A DNA stretch of 64,000 nucleotides from Forficula auricularia. Taxonomy: Eukaryota > Arthropoda > Insecta > Dermaptera > Forficulidae. Both the position numbers and the translations under genes were made by a program. The notes under the pieces were generated by a model that searched no databases, was not told the DNA's origin, and saw only the letters and a list, made by a program, of their open reading frames with translations. Positions 1 through 12,402 of the stretch are shown piece after piece. The stretch is from the NCBI GenBank assembly GCA_024734495.1, contig JALMQS010000102.1, forward strand, positions 11,056,640 to 11,120,639. Reading direction: 5' to 3'. Each line of letters starts with the position of its first letter. Position 1 is the stretch's first letter.

Positions 1-235
1 GGCGGAGGGTGTTTGCGGAAGTGCGAGCAAGGGGCGGTGCACACTTCACTTCCAGGCGCCAGTTGGCGGCCGCCGATTCTCGTGAGAACTTCCTTACGAG
101 AAATGCAACTGTTAATGGACCAAGACACCCCAGCAGGGTGCCTTCCTTGTCGGTCGGTCCTTCCTCCACTCTCACTCTGGCTCCATTTCAAGTGGCTTCA
201 ATAAATATTCCAGACTTCTCGTTTTGCTAGAAAAT
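1..235. other. GC-richer edge segment, unassigned
   Basis: This segment is clearly richer in G and C than the DNA that follows. It ends near an AATAAA-like string at about 200-206. Two overlapping short ORFs on the plus strand look like nothing known and have no convincing splice sites. It could be the tail of an exon or a mobile-element end cut by the window edge. Nothing firmer can be said. Confidence 0.2.
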
Positions 236-526
236 CTTTGCAATTTGACTTTTATATGTGCATTAGGTATACAAGAAATAATTTATAAAATAAAAATAAA
301 AATTTTAAAGTATAATTTACCAGGTAGGATTCACAAATAAAAGACAAAATGCTTACTAGAAAGCCACTATATCACTGGCATGCGGTCCATGGATGCCGTG
401 GATGCGGCGCATTCCCAAAATATCAAAACTTTAAGGGTACTTTTATACCGTGTCATATTAAAATCTCGCTTAATTTTATTTTGCTTTTCTTTATTTATTT
501 ATTTTTTGTTATATGATTATGATAGG

Positions 527-1142
527 AACTAGCGTGGTCCTTATTTTGGGTATTTTCAAATTTTTACGCTGACAAGGGCTCATATGGTTCGAAATAAATA
601 AAAAAAATTATCTCCCAAGTTTTCAAGTCTCTATCTCAACTATAACCTGTGCCCCCAGCGATGTACGGGTTTTTGTCATTGAAAGATCAATTTTTTATTC
701 CGGCCAAAAGTAATCGTTCAAAAAATTTGAAATTCTGCTGACTTGATCTTTATAATACTACTTATCATTTAGAATTATTACAGATTTTTAGTTATTATAA
801 TTTTGGAGTTACAGCTAGATAAATTACTGCTATATCTTAGTGTACTAAGTTATAAACTCCAAAATTATAATAGCTAAAAAATCTGTAAAAATTATGAGAG
901 ATAGCTACTAGATAAGGATCATGTCTACAGAGTTTAAACTTTTTTGAACCATACTTTGGCCGGAATAAATAATTGATCTTTCAATGCCAATTTAGATGAG
1001 AAACTTGCATCACTGTGGGGCACAGGTTATAATTTAGATAGAGACTCTGAAACTTGGGCGATATTTTTTTATATATTTCGAACCATATGAGCTCTTGTCA
1101 GGTTAAAAATTAGAAAATACCCAAAATAAGGACCTCCCTAAT
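527..1142. mobile_element. Long foldback element
   Basis: Two arms of roughly 290 bases are near-perfect reverse complements. The left arm runs from GGTCCTTATTTTGGG and the right arm ends with CCCAAAATAAGGACC. The short central loop lies near 815-845. There is no coding capacity. It lies inside the region separating the arms of family A copy 1. Its superfamily is not evident because I cannot define a target-site duplication. Confidence 0.65.
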
Positions 1143-1336
1143 ACGTACGCTCTTTTGATTTTTTATTATAAACTATCACAAAAATTTAAACAATCACTAG
1201 AAGTAGCCAAAGGAAGTTAGACTATCCACTCTGTCTTTAATATCAATTGAAAAAAAATCGAATGTGAAATTTGCAAATTGAATAAAATAAAATTAAAAAA
1301 AAATGAAGGGTTGTTTTTTGGATAACATCCCTAGTT

Positions 1337-1544
1337 CAAGGGTCGGAAACCTTTTGGAGACGGAAAAGTTAAAAGTTACAATTTACAAAATTTCCCAGGT
1401 TTTAAAGAGCCACTAACATATTTAATTCAATATTATGGTATTTGTTTAGGGGATTAGATACATATAAATCTTGATTTTGGATTTAAAATAAATCCGCATC
1501 TTCACATTGAAATAGCTAACGCGAGCCACGGGTTGCCGACCCCG
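1337..1544. mobile_element. hAT-type MITE with 8-bp TSD
   Basis: It starts CAAGGGTCGGAAACC and ends GGTTGCCGACCCCG, a terminal inverted repeat of the common hAT form CAGGGGTCGGCAACC. Perfect 8-bp duplications CCCTAGTT flank it at 1329-1336 and 1545-1552. It is 208 bp long with no transposase. The 8-bp duplication and terminal sequence are diagnostic for hAT. Confidence 0.85.
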
Positions 1545-1571
1545 CCCTAGTTGAATGGTTACCACTCGAAA

Positions 1572-1680
1572 CTGCTCTATATATATTTTCGGGTTACGAG
1601 CCAATATTCAGGGGTTCACATAGAAGAGTGATAGAACTGAATATGGGCTCATAGCCCGAAATATATATATAGAGACTTTC
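1572..1680. repeat. Hairpin with hammerhead-like core in family A
   Basis: Complementary halves flank a short loop, and each strand reads CTGAATATNGGCTC, a loop, CCC and then GAAA. The layout resembles the hammerhead order CTGANGA, stem II, GAAA. However, the invariant G at position 8 is replaced, so this copy should be inactive if the resemblance is real. Confidence 0.35.
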
Positions 1681-1766
1681 TAATAAGCATTTCGTATTTA
1701 ATTTGTGAATCCTACCTAGTAATTTATATTTTTAAATTTAAATTTTTATTTTATTAAATATGTTTT

Positions 1767-3290
1767 ACCTGGAACATACACAATTCTCTCTTAACAAAAA
1801 AAGAAATATTTTAGAAAGCTTAGTCATTTTTTCATTTTTGAAAATATGGTACATATATTTGAACACTTTAACAAACTTTCTAAAACTCTAAGTATCAGAA
1901 TACAGACAGGAAGAAAAAAAGAAAAAAAAAATCAGTCAACTAAAATTGACGACCGAGCTTTTTGGCCGGGTTTTTGTGAAATTCAGCTATATATTTATTG
2001 AAATCATTCACTTGTTTTGTTATTTACTTAACGTATTTCTGGACAGAAATCATTTTCATGTATGATTTTTTATCTGTAAGATATCCAAGATAGCGCAACA
2101 TTCGAAAATCCTAAAAAAGTTTGTTCTGGTGTCAAATTTTTTGTACTTCTAAAATTTTCTTTAAAAAAAACCTGCAAAATACACTAAAAGGATATCTTAC
2201 TTGAGTCTTGTAGTTTTTTATTTTTAGTTATGAAGTTAAAATTTTTCATATTTTTTTTATTTATTTATTTTTTATTAAATTTAATTCTAAGTGTTATAAC
2301 TTCAGTTCTAAATCAAGACTGTTTTCAAATACCGAAGAGCAATGGAATAACGTTTTCCGAATTCGATATATGAGTTCAAAATGCCAATAGTAGTTGACTT
2401 TAAATTTCTAAGGGAATTTCTTGAGGATATCATTTACTATATCCAAGAAGATATAGATAGTTTTTAATGCCAGATGGGTTGCCTATACCCAATCAAAAAT
2501 TATCCATTCCATCTTGAATCTAGTATATAACGACCTCCTGTGAATTCTTTGTAATTATAAAATCTACTTCTATAGGTAATCTAAACTTTCATATTCAATT
2601 TAGGAAAACTCTTTTTCCTAAATTGAATGTCTTGAATTGAATTCCTGGGTTGAGTTGTCTTTTTCCTAGTCATTTTCCCTTCGTTTTTTTGAGTTATTAA
2701 AAACCCTAAACGCTCAACGATATTTATTTAAATTATGTGGCATGCCTATGTTGCTTAAATTTAGAATCAGCATACTGTGTAATTTTTATTAAATGAAGAT
2801 ATTAATTATTGAGGGAAAAATTTAGAACTATTTCAAAGGGGTTCACATCAAGGCAAGATTGGCCCGGTTCGCTAATTTTGGCACCTCGAATTCGACTCGA
2901 GTGGGTGAATATAAACACCACACATGAAGACGAGTGGAAGGGAAGACAAGCAAACAGGACATAATAGATTGAGACATCAAGCAGTAGAGTTATTTAAAAC
3001 GCTCTTCAAACAAATTGTTAATATACAATATTTGAGAACTAGATATTATATAAATTCATTTCAAATAAACATCATTATTTAATAAATAAAGGACCTGAAA
3101 TTTCGAGTTTCATTTCAGGTATATAAAACTCATTGTAAATATCTATATATATATAAACACTTCACATTTCAGTGGACACGATTTTTATCTACCTCGCCCC
3201 ATCACTATAACTCAGTTTAAAACGAGATGTACCAGAGTGAGGCTACTTTGAAAGAAGACGTGGATGGTGTTTTAACAAATAATTCTTTGT
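1767..3290. other. AT-rich, nothing recognised
   Basis: This stretch has long A/T runs and no credible ORF. A GC-richer patch at about 2840-2980 has no recognisable product. Confidence 0.3.
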
Positions 3291-3297
3291 GACATAC

Positions 3298-3447
3298 CTA
3301 TATGGACGTTGTATCCTATACGATTTGAAAAGACAGAAAGAAGATCTAGAATCCTTTGAAAGATTGATCTTCAGGAGGTTGAAGATTAATTGGGTGGATA
3401 GAATTACAATCAAAGAAATTCCCGACATAGGCAATTATGGAAAATAA
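3298..3447 (+). pseudogene. RTE-like LINE reverse transcriptase, C-terminal fragment
   Basis: Forty-nine codons run without interruption to a TAA at 3445. The frame reads LYGRCILYDLK and then FERLIFRRLKINWVDRIT. This matches the region after the reverse-transcriptase domain of insect RTE-type LINEs, usually LLYGCETWTL followed by RRMLRISWVDRVT. The cysteine-glutamate-tryptophan core is altered and the rest of ORF2 is missing, so it is a dead 5'-truncated copy. The clade is inferred from the motif only. Confidence 0.6.
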
Positions 3448-4188
3448 AACTTTATGCGGAAATATTAACAGGCTTCGATAAACAAAGAAAAATCAATATT
3501 CTGCTAAAGCTTTTGAACTCATAAATTATCAATCTTCAATTAAACGGATATGACCAAAAAGTAAAAAATAGAACCCTGATGTGGAATAACGAAAAAATCT
3601 CGTAGTTTTTAGTTTTTTCAATTTTTTAAAATTGACTTTAACCATTTCGATAAAAATTTTTAGTGCGCATGGGCTAAAGAAAAGCTTATTTTAAATACTG
3701 TAAAAATGATTTTTCCGAGACATTAATTTTTTTAAGGAAGATTAACATAAGTATATCTTACAAAAAAAAATTAAGATGATATATCTCTTATTTATAATGC
3801 ATTCTGTTATGGAAATCCGTCTTTTGCTGGGGACCACCTTTTTTTATTTATTTTCTTATTCCAGGGCTCATTAAATCCACCCTGCTCACGAATCGCTTAC
3901 TTGTCGGGTACATTAAGTCTTTTTAGGCAACTGGGGTAATCAGGATGCCTTAACGACATGAGCTCAGCTCGTCATCAAAAACCTCTTAACTGTAAAGTAT
4001 AAACATCATATTATGCTAATGCTCGATTGATCCATTTCGTTCCCTACATAGTCGAGCGAATTCACCAGCAGGGAAATTATTTAAATTCATCGCTTATACG
4101 ATCACATTAGATGATTATTATTCGAGAATTTTTAAAATTGCTCAGAAACAGAACACTAAACATACAAATATAAACTATAAAGATATAA
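3448..4188. other. Intergenic, nothing recognised
   Basis: The sequence is AT-rich. A moderately GC-rich patch near 3815-3990 has no open frame. Confidence 0.3.
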
Positions 4189-4406
4189 TATATTCCTTTT
4201 TACACGCTTTATATTTATTAGCTTCACCTGTTTTTATCTATGAATGTATCTTTCAATGTGACTTTTGTTCTGTTAAATTCCGCAAACTTTTCTCTATAAA
4301 AATAATTAAATTGAAAGTTTTTTTTGCCGAGAGTAGCAGAATTTTATATATTGAAGGAGACAATAAAAGAGTGTGTCTTCTGCTGGAATTATAAATTTTA
4401 TTTATT

Positions 4407-4460
4407 TATAACGAGACTATAGTTTCGAGGGCTTTTGCCCTCTTGATCAGTCTATTACAA
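4407..4460 (-). ncRNA. Hammerhead-like motif, mutated (U1 left arm)
   Basis: On the minus strand the core reads CTGATCA, a GAGGGC/GCCCTC hairpin, GAAAC, TATAGTC and TCGTTATAA. The invariant G8 has become C, so self-cleavage is not expected. Everything else matches the family consensus. Confidence 0.5.
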
Positions 4461-4534
4461 TGGATTCACAGGAATTAATTTATGATTTGATATGATATTT
4501 ATAATTAATTCATAAATTAATGCCTGTGAATCCA

Positions 4535-4588
4535 TTGTAATAGACTGATGAAGAGGGCAAAACCCTCGAAACTATAGTTTAAAAAAAT
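4535..4588 (+). ncRNA. Hammerhead-like motif (U1 right arm)
   Basis: The order is TTGTAATAGA, CTGATGA, a GAGGG/CCCTC hairpin, GAAAC and TATAGTT. The cleavage triplet has drifted from GTC to GTT, and the 3' strand of stem I is degraded to an A run. It is probably weak or inactive. Confidence 0.5.
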
Positions 4589-4880
4589 TATAATTCCAGC
4601 AGAAGACACACTCTTTTATTGTCTCCTTCAAAAATAATTAAGACTAAAAAGTAAAAAAATAAATTATATTTTAAAAAAACTAAAAAACAAGCTTCTAAAA
4701 GTACAAAATAATGTAATAATCAAAAAGCATGAGGCGCTTTGTCGAAATTAATTAAAAGTACCTACATGTTTCTGCGCCTCACACTTTTTGATTATTACAT
4801 TATTTTATACTTTTTAGAAGCGTGTTTTTTAGTTTTTTTAAAATATAATTTTATCTTATAAAATCTGATCATTTATATAG

Positions 4881-5339
4881 GCTATAAATTTTAACTTATT
4901 TTAGTTAAGAGAAATAAGTTTTTTTATGGAAATAGATGCAAATGAAAATTTCAATGTATTAGCTCCCGGTTACTAAAAATTAATTAATTAAATAAGTTAA
5001 TAGATAATTTATTTGAACATATAATGGAATATTACATGGTGGACGCTTTTTATTATCTTTCAATCATTTGTTTATTAATTTAATTTTTTTATTTAAATCA
5101 ATATCAGTTTTTTGATAAATTTTGAAGATTTCGAAACGTACATACTAGTAATTGGTACAAACGTTATAATAACATGAAACTCATACCATTAATGAAGACA
5201 AAATACTCAATATATCTCTAATAAATGTTAAATAGATTCTAGAGTCGATGTCCATTAAGGAAGTTAAAAAATCTCAATATTTATTTATTTATATATTTAT
5301 TTGTTTTATTATTAATTCATCATTTGAAATAAATTTATC
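4881..5339. other. AT-rich, nothing recognised
   Basis: No ORF, repeat arm or RNA motif is seen. Confidence 0.3.
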
Positions 5340-5665
5340 TTTAACTTTTTTGGAGACTTCATCATAGGACATCTTAACTTATTATTTATTATATTACGCT
5401 TTATCTGTTTTGTACCAAGCACTTACGTCCATTAAAATTTAAGAAATAAATCACTATTCTCTAATCTCAAATTCACATTCAATAATACATTTTTATAATT
5501 TCAATTAATCAACTTAAAAAGCTTTTTCTTTCACTTTTGTTTTGGAGACTTTAATTCCCGACATTTTCATCGCATCATTTTATTTCACTTTATCTCTCTT
5601 TAAGAGAGCACTTACGTCCGATTCAATTTGCAAAATAAATCACTAATCTCTAATCTCAATTGACC
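5340..5665 (+). repeat. Imperfect direct duplication, about 190-bp spacing
   Basis: Two diverged copies, about 5345-5475 and 5540-5665, each run from TGGAGACTT through AGCACTTACGTCC to AAATAAATCACTA and TCTAATCTCAA. The order and spacing are the same, so this is an old tandem duplication. It has no coding potential. Confidence 0.55.
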
Positions 5666-6397
5666 TACATGACTTTATGTTACCATCGGAGTAGGTCAAA
5701 ACAAATTATCCTCTCTGGATGGAACGTTTCTAAAAAACTTAAACATTACAAATTATTGTCAATTTAAAAGCAGTTTAAAAGTCATTTGTTATTCAAATGA
5801 TCGAATAACAGTGAACAGGTTCACATGAACCAATTTTCCGAGCTGCACCCACGCAGCGACATTCATTATGAAAACAATCATGGATTTTTTTATGCAAATG
5901 CAGAATGCAAATATGATTGAACGTGATTTTCTCTATGACAGAATCACTTAAATCAAAATCATTTTAGCTGTTTTCTTTGTAAAACGACTGTGAAATCTAC
6001 TTGTTCCGTTTTTATATTTAAGCTTTATCTTAAATTTAAATCACATAATAAATATATCAGTCCGAATACTGGTTTGGCGTAATCTTAGAGTCTTCCATCA
6101 CAAATCATTTAACATCTCGAAAAATATTTATCAATAAACCTCAGAGTCTTAAGATCTTCCTTATTATCTGAGCATTTCATTAAATTTTTCCCCAAAGTTC
6201 ACTTTTCCCTGAAACTCAGTAATTTTACCCTTCTATTTAAAATAATATTCTTCATTCTCCTTAATCATGTCAAAACTTAAAATATCTTAATTACTGATTC
6301 AAAAAATTTCCAGGCTTGAAGAAGTATTCATCTTAACACTTCTAATCCTTAAATTCTTCTCCAAAGCTATCTTTTAAAACTTGAATTTTTCTTGTAT
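5666..6397. other. AT-rich, nothing recognised
   Basis: No feature is seen beyond scattered A/T runs. Confidence 0.3.
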
Positions 6398-6542
6398 TAG
6401 ATGAAGGAGGAGGTATCAGCAAAAGTTATTTTGGCCCAATTAACTGAAGATGACCAAATAAATTCAGGCCGAAACTTTTTATTCAGGGTGTTTTATTGAA
6501 CCCAGTACATCTAACTTTGCCTGATACCTCTTCCTTCATCTA
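6398..6542. repeat. Inverted repeat with CTGAAGA/GAAAC core
   Basis: Arms of about 31 bases, starting TAGATGAAGGAGGAGGTATC and ending with the near-complement, enclose a centre. On the plus strand that centre reads CTGAAGA (6444-6450), T, GACC, a loop, GGCC and GAAAC (6471-6475). The order is the same as in family U, with a single extra base after CTGANGA. It may be a remnant of a related ribozyme-bearing element. Confidence 0.4.
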
Positions 6543-7844
6543 AGAGAGTATCATCACAGCCACGAACTCTAACAACATTGAACTTTTGTTTTTGATTAAT
6601 ATAGTTCATTTTAGCTCGATATATTCTAGACTTAATAAATTACTGATTTCTCCGGACCCGGAGTTATTATTTTATTGAGCAACTGGAAAATGTAATTTTC
6701 TGAACTCGAATATTCACCAAATTTTCCCACATAGTCCTATTTTTTCTAACCTTATCAAAAACTTCCGCATTTCTAATTCTATAGAATCGACTCTATTAAT
6801 TTTTTCGTCTCTATTTTCTCTTATCCTCCAAGTTTTTCATCCATAAAGACGGAGCTTCAGTATTTAGCAAAATCTTTTTATATCCATGGCTAATTTATAA
6901 AGATCATATTAATTTATGTTTTTAATTACATTTAATCTTAAGCTTGGGATATTCTAGACTTAATTTCTTTTCCCGTTTCAAGTTACTTCCCAGATAGTAT
7001 ATTCTCTTAACTCCTATGTTCACGCTTTTTATTTCATTTTACTTTTATTAAACGACCTGCCCTCTGACAGTACTTTTAAGCATAATAACCATTAAAAAAT
7101 ATAAAGATTATATTTCAAAAGAAGAAAAATATTTTTATATTGTGAATAACAACATAAGAAAATTTTTGAACGTTTAAAGTCCGATTGTTATTTTATTAAC
7201 TACTACCTACTTGATGCAAGCGAATATTATTTTAATCATGCCTTGTTATATTTTTGTGGTCATAAGTATAAATATATACTAAAAGCAGATTCTTTGACAT
7301 CGTTAATAGAAATGAATAATGTGTGAAAGAATCTACTTTCATCTATTATTAAATTTTAGCGTATTTCCTGAGACCTAATCAGCTGCACAGGATCATTTCC
7401 TTTTTTATGAAACATCAAACTATTAATCCCCTTAATTCGGGCTCTTATATCTTTCACTGCCCAAAAAAACCTGATTCCGTTGCATTGATTACTTTTGTAA
7501 TTATTCTAACTAGATACTTCCATCTCCGTAGTTTCTCTAAAATAATAAAATATAATTTCAGGATATAAACTTTAATAATAGAGTATAAATTAATAAGCAC
7601 CCATCATTGTCATAGTTAATCTAAATTATATAGTTATTTAGGGTTTGGGGTGAAACACATTATAATTTCACTATAAAAACATTTTTAGTGTCTCTGTAAA
7701 ATAAAAAGTAGCAAACGGAACAATTGTGCACTCACGTCCTCATTTCTGATTAAATTTATATTTCCGGAATTAACTTTCTGATTAAGCGAAAATTTAATTA
7801 AGAGGTAGATTATATTTATTCAAGAACAGATTTTAAATAAAATT
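6543..7844. other. AT-rich, nothing recognised
   Basis: No credible ORF or repeat is seen on either strand. Confidence 0.3.
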
Positions 7845-7847
7845 TCA

Positions 7848-8541
7848 ATGCTAGGCGTAACTCTAGGGTCTGACCTTTCATGGAATGACCATATCTCAAC
7901 CACTGCTAAAGCTGCAGCGCGCAAGCTTGGTCTCATATTTAGGTCTAGACGCTGTTATACTCCCAGTTAACTTCTTATACTGTATAAGGCTCAAATTCGT
8001 CCTTGTCCCGAATATGGCTCTCATCTGTGGAGGGGTGCCTCCAAGAATTCTCTTGCTACACTGGATGCAATTCAGAAGCGAGCAATTAAACTAATAGGAG
8101 ATCCGGCTTTAACCAACTCACTCGACTCCCTGGCTCACCGAAGAACCGTTTCTGCCCTTTACTGCAGATACTATCACGGTGTCTGTTCAGCGAAGCTGAA
8201 ATCAATTATCCCCCCTAATGCCCTCTTTACGAGAAACACGCGGTTTTCTAACGCTCAGCACCCCTTCGCTGTCAAATTGGATAAAAGTCGAACAAGCGCT
8301 TTCGCCAACTCTTTTATCCCTATGACCTCCAGAGACTGGAACTCGCTCCCTGCCACCATCTTTCCCGCGACTTATAACCTTCAGCTATTTAAGACCCGTA
8401 TCCACAGATACCTTCGACCCCCGCCCAACCAATAAAATTCTTTCTTCTTCTTTTCACGATGGAGGGGCCAACCCAGGCCTTTAGGGGTTGCCCCTTTTTG
8501 GTGTAACTCCTTCTCTCATCATTATCATAAAAAAAAAAAAA
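7848..8541 (+). pseudogene. Jockey/CR1-like LINE ORF2 3' end with poly(A) tail
   Basis: A single frame of 195 codons runs from 7848 to a TAA at 8433, with one in-frame stop (TAA at 7968). It reads LGVTLGSDLSWNDHI near the start and later IRPCPEYGSHLWRG, IQKRAIKLIGD, and FIPMTSRDWNSLP with TYNLQLFKTRIHRYL. These are typical of the segment after reverse transcriptase in insect LINEs. A GC-richer 3' UTR and an A run at 8529-8541 follow. It is 5'-truncated. Related tails occur at 32664-32912 and 51268-51475. Confidence 0.85.
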
Positions 8542-10713
8542 TGGTAGATCACAGCATGACAGGATTGATAAAAGATATTTTTGAAGGTGTGGTGCGAAAG
8601 AGAAAGGAAAAAGGAAGACCTAAATTGAATATTTTCCTCAGTTAACGATGAAAATTGGTATTTTAGAGAGGCGAATTGGAATAAAATCACACCTGCGATT
8701 GCCTTGAACAAGCCTTCGAACTGATGGCTTTATGATGATGAAGCAACATCCCGAAAAAAATAGTTTAAATTTAATAACAGAATATACAAATTATTTAATT
8801 CATTAAGCAATGTAATAATTTTCTTCGTCTTGTTTGCGAACCTGTTTTCAAGTTGTTTACACATATTTTCAGATTTCTTGATTAAAAACTATTAAATCCG
8901 AAAATACTATGTTTTAGTAAAATCAAAAGGAACAGAAAAACTGATTAGTATTACAAAAATAAATAAATAAAGTAAATAAATTAATAAAAATCTCATCAAC
9001 AAGCTAGTGAAGAGAAGTTATTAAAATCAATTATTTTTTGATTCCTGCTATTCTAAGATCTGAAAAGTACCGCAGTCTACCTTGACGTCTTATGGTGGTT
9101 AATTAAAGAGACAAGTTTGAATGTTAATAATAATAATTCTTAGAATAAAATTAAAATGTTATTTCATCTAAACCTAAAGTAACAGCGTTATTAATTATTT
9201 AAATTAAAAATTGTATACCGTTTAATGATAATAGAAATAATATTACTTACTTTAAATTAAAGTTTTGAAGTGGGAAAATTAATTTTTCACATTATTTTGA
9301 TATTTAATACAATTTCAGTTAATATAATTTACTTAATGGGGAAAATGGAAGAATTGGAAATTAGAACTACAACAGATAAATAATTGCCTACTTGTATGAC
9401 ATTTATTTCTTATTTAAAAGCTAAAAAAGAATATCGTTTACTCTATATTAATAATTCTAGTCTAATTTAACATTTAAAATTCGCATATGACCTTTTAAAA
9501 ATGGCTTAAAAAAGGCTTAAAAAAAGGCTTCGTGAATAGTGTGACGTGAACTTTGTTATCCAGGACCAGGACCCATGGTCCTGTCGAGCTTGATGGAATT
9601 CCACTTACTTCACACAGACTTTCATAGGCCACGTCCCGTATTTTGGTGCCGATTTATTTAAAGTTTAATTGCTTATAAGCTTATCACTATTAGCACATAA
9701 AAAATTATGTGCAAGTAACTCATTTCATCAACAAACAATGTTTTTTTCCGGACACTATCCCACTAGAGTTGTCCTTAAACTATTCAGCAAAGATCTGTGA
9801 ACTTAGGTATAGTCGAATGTTGTTAGATACAATGGATTTGTTACTTTATCTGTTTGAAATTTTCAGACCTAGCACTAACACTAAAAATCATTTATTTTAC
9901 TTAACTCTGTTTTCAAGTTAAGGAATACGGGGTGAAATCATCTTCATCATTATTTATTTCCCAATTACCTATTAATTTTAAAACAGAACGCGAAATTATT
10001 CTGTATCTAAGGAGTTCTTATAAATAGGACTCTTAAAAACTATTCAATGATGTATTATTTATTACACTACAACTAAAAATTTAAAAAATGGATATGCCCA
10101 AATCTACTTCAGACGTTGTCTATAAATATACATTTAGCAGAATGTTTGTCTGCTATCCATCCAAAAATAGCTAAAGGATCATTAATGATACCTACCTGTT
10201 TACATTCCACTTATAATTTTTGATATTATTTCTTCCAACCAGAAGTTATTTTCTTTATCTTCCTCAAATCCGCATTTAAACACCAAAAAGAAATGGAAAC
10301 AAATCCAACAAAACGCAAGCGTCCATTCGTTTATCTCTTTAACATTTAGAATATGGATGGTCCCCTTCCTGTATCCTTTTTCTCAAATTCCTAAAATCTT
10401 ACATAATTCAAAGTCCAGGCCCAGAAGTGCTTTTGAATCTAGATTAACATCTAAATATTTGTTCAGTGTAGTGTCAATGAGCTTCTTGAATTCTTCACAA
10501 AAAATAAATTTCATTTAAGATAAAAATTATATTACACATTCTTGGGAAATATATTATAAATTATAATGCAGATTCTTATTTTTATTTTGTATAGTGAATA
10601 AATTTATTTCAAACATAATTTTTCTTACTGTCTTAATCACGTTAGCCATTATAAAACGGAAGTTTGTAACAAGCACATTCTGCTGACAAAATATTTGTAT
10701 TTCTAAAATAATT
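8542..10713. other. AT-rich, nothing recognised
   Basis: No gene is evident. A short palindrome-rich patch near 9560-9590 contains AGGACCAGGACCCATGGTCC, and the region 9535-9650 is somewhat richer in G and C. No function is assigned. Confidence 0.3.
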
Positions 10714-11660
10714 ATAAAAAAAATAAAACCGACGAAATTAAATGCAACAAATAAAATAATAATAACTTAAAAATAAAATAAAATATACTAAAAGGTATAA
10801 AATAATTATCTTATGTAGTTACAACTAAACGATGAAATATTATCATGAAATTACTTTTTGAAGTTGGTGCCAAACAAACTATACCTATAAGCAGCGTACC
10901 CGCCAAACGTACTAAGTAAGATCAGTCGAGTGCGATTCATAAAATGTATATGTTTGGCACCGACTTCAAAAAGTAATTTCATTTTAATATTTTCGTCGTT
11001 TAGTTGTAACTAAATAAGATATATTATTTTATACCTTTTAGTGTATTTTATTTTATTTTTTAAGTTATTATTATTTTATTTGTTGCATTTAATTTTTTTT
11101 ATAAAAATTATTTTTTATTTTTCTCTTTTTAGTGATGTTATTAATAGTGACTTAATATAATACCTTGCATGCATCTCGTAAGAGAAAAGCCGTCGAGAGA
11201 ATGAATCAGAAAATGATAATAAAACTCAATTCATAAATATAGAAATTGTCTCGAAACGTATTTAAATGAATGTTTTAAGATTTTTTTTATAAAAGATTTT
11301 ATTTAATATAATTTCGATTATTTGGTCATAAGAATTGGAGATTTACGTTATTTCATCATTGATCACATCTTCAGAACTTGACCAAATTAATATGGTACCA
11401 GCCCTAAGGTACCCTCTTTCCAATAAAAAATGAATCATTAAAATCGGTTCATAAACAAAGAAGTTATGCCTGAACAAACATATCAAAAAAGGTCCAATAC
11501 CAATGAAAAAAAAACGGGACCAACCGGAACCTATACTGAACCCAATGCAAAAAAAAAATCATCAAAAACGGTTCACAATTATCGGAGATATGAGGTAACA
11601 TATACATAAAAAAAAAATTCAGTCGACAAATAGATCCTCCTCTTTTGGAGTTGGTTAAAA
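10714..11660. mobile_element. Family F element with 390-bp foldback, copy 1
   Basis: A near-perfect foldback (10714-11112) has arms that include AATTAAATGCAACAAATAAAAT and TTTTTGAAGT(C/T)GGTGCCAAAC, with a loop near 10890-10925. It is followed by AACTTGACCAAATTAATATG (about 11378) and a tail ending GATCCTCCTCTTTTGGAGTTGG. The same order recurs at 27.6-28.4 kb. Sequences of the form AAAACCGACTTCAAAAA are common in insect genomes. The transposon class is not established. Confidence 0.55.
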
Positions 11661-12402
11661 ACGAATTCAATTTTCGGCTTTCTACAAATAATACTATATG
11701 AAGAGCTTGTTGAACGATTTTAGCTTAATTAGAAAAATTTAGCATAATAACGAAATTACGAGAGGTTGTCGTCTACTAAATCCGAGATGGAACTGACTAT
11801 TTTCATTATATGTTAGAAGCATTGTGTTCACTGTTCATCTCCTCGGGATTCGAACCCGAGTGCCAAAAAATGACCTGAAGAAGAGAACAGGAAAATTAAA
11901 GATCGGAAAGTTGTAGAAAGCTCGATCTGTCGAAAAAATATTGTAATGTCAAAAAGATAGAACTTATTAGATTCTGGTCTTTCTAGTTCCTAAACTTTCA
12001 GCTGAAAACTTTCAAAATTTTGAAATAAATAAATAATAATAGTAATTATATAAAATCAAAGCTTCCGTTGTTTTTCTGACCAAGTAGTATTAGGGGTGAC
12101 ATTTCTTCGAGTTATATAGATAATATAATAATTGCAGGTAATAAAATAGCGAATTCCACCTTCCGATACTGGTAACAGAAACTTATCCGAGAAACAATTT
12201 CTATTCTCTCATAAGAACTATACATTTATTTCCCGGATAGCGCCTCTGATTTTCGCCAATAACATCAAACAACATAAAATAATTTACTCGTTAGTCGAAG
12301 CTTTTGCGGAGGGTATGCGCCACATTATATTTCGCTTTTTTTTCAATTAGACCTTAGAAATTAAATGGATTTTGATGAGGCAGTCCAAAGTTCAAAAAGA
12401 GA
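11661..12402. other. Mostly unassigned AT-rich DNA
   Basis: Apart from a tRNA-like B-box fragment at 11838-11866, nothing is recognised up to the assembly gap. Confidence 0.3.
11838..11866 (-). repeat. tRNA-like B-box fragment of a SINE
   Basis: The minus strand reads GGCACTCGGGTTCGAATCCC, a good pol III B box. The upstream A box and the acceptor stem are missing, so this is not a functional tRNA. It resembles the minus-strand pair near 26.8-27.0 kb. Confidence 0.4.

Larger units (their letters stand above)
271..1766. mobile_element. Family A inverted-repeat element, copy 1
   Basis: The left arm (271-366) contains AGGTAGGATTCACAAA. The right arm (about 1572-1766) carries the reverse complement TTTGTGAATCCTACCT followed by AT-rich sequence shared with copies near 18.9 kb and 35.6 kb. 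The arms have been separated by about 1.2 kb that holds a foldback and an hAT MITE. Other copies are near 18.85, 25.4, 35.6, 54.2-55.2 and 55.5-57.3 kb. No ORF is present, so it is non-autonomous. Confidence 0.6.
4310..4630. mobile_element. Family U hammerhead-bearing inverted-repeat element, copy 1
   Basis: This copy is a 321-bp inverted repeat. It begins ATTGAAAG and ends GTCTCCTTCA, the same ends as the copy at 35663-35899. An 11-bp duplication AAAATAATTAA flanks it at 4299-4309 and 4631-4641. The empty site is preserved in family X near 62.87 kb. Each arm holds a hammerhead-like motif, one on each strand. The duplication length argues for target-primed insertion. Confidence 0.8.
4189..4880. 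mobile_element. Family X inverted-repeat element, copy 1
   Basis: The left arm, starting near ACACGCTTTATATTTATTAG, is shared with the element at 61.65 kb. The inner hairpin at 4655-4850 has arms carrying AAAACAAGCTTCTAAAAGTA and the complementary CTTTTTAGAAGCGTGTTTTT. A family U element has inserted at 4310-4630. The third copy at 62.83-63.09 kb keeps the uninterrupted site. No protein is encoded. Confidence 0.55.

Noticed and set aside
11838..11866. A tRNA gene with a perfect B box
   Set aside because: No A box at the right distance and no cloverleaf stems.
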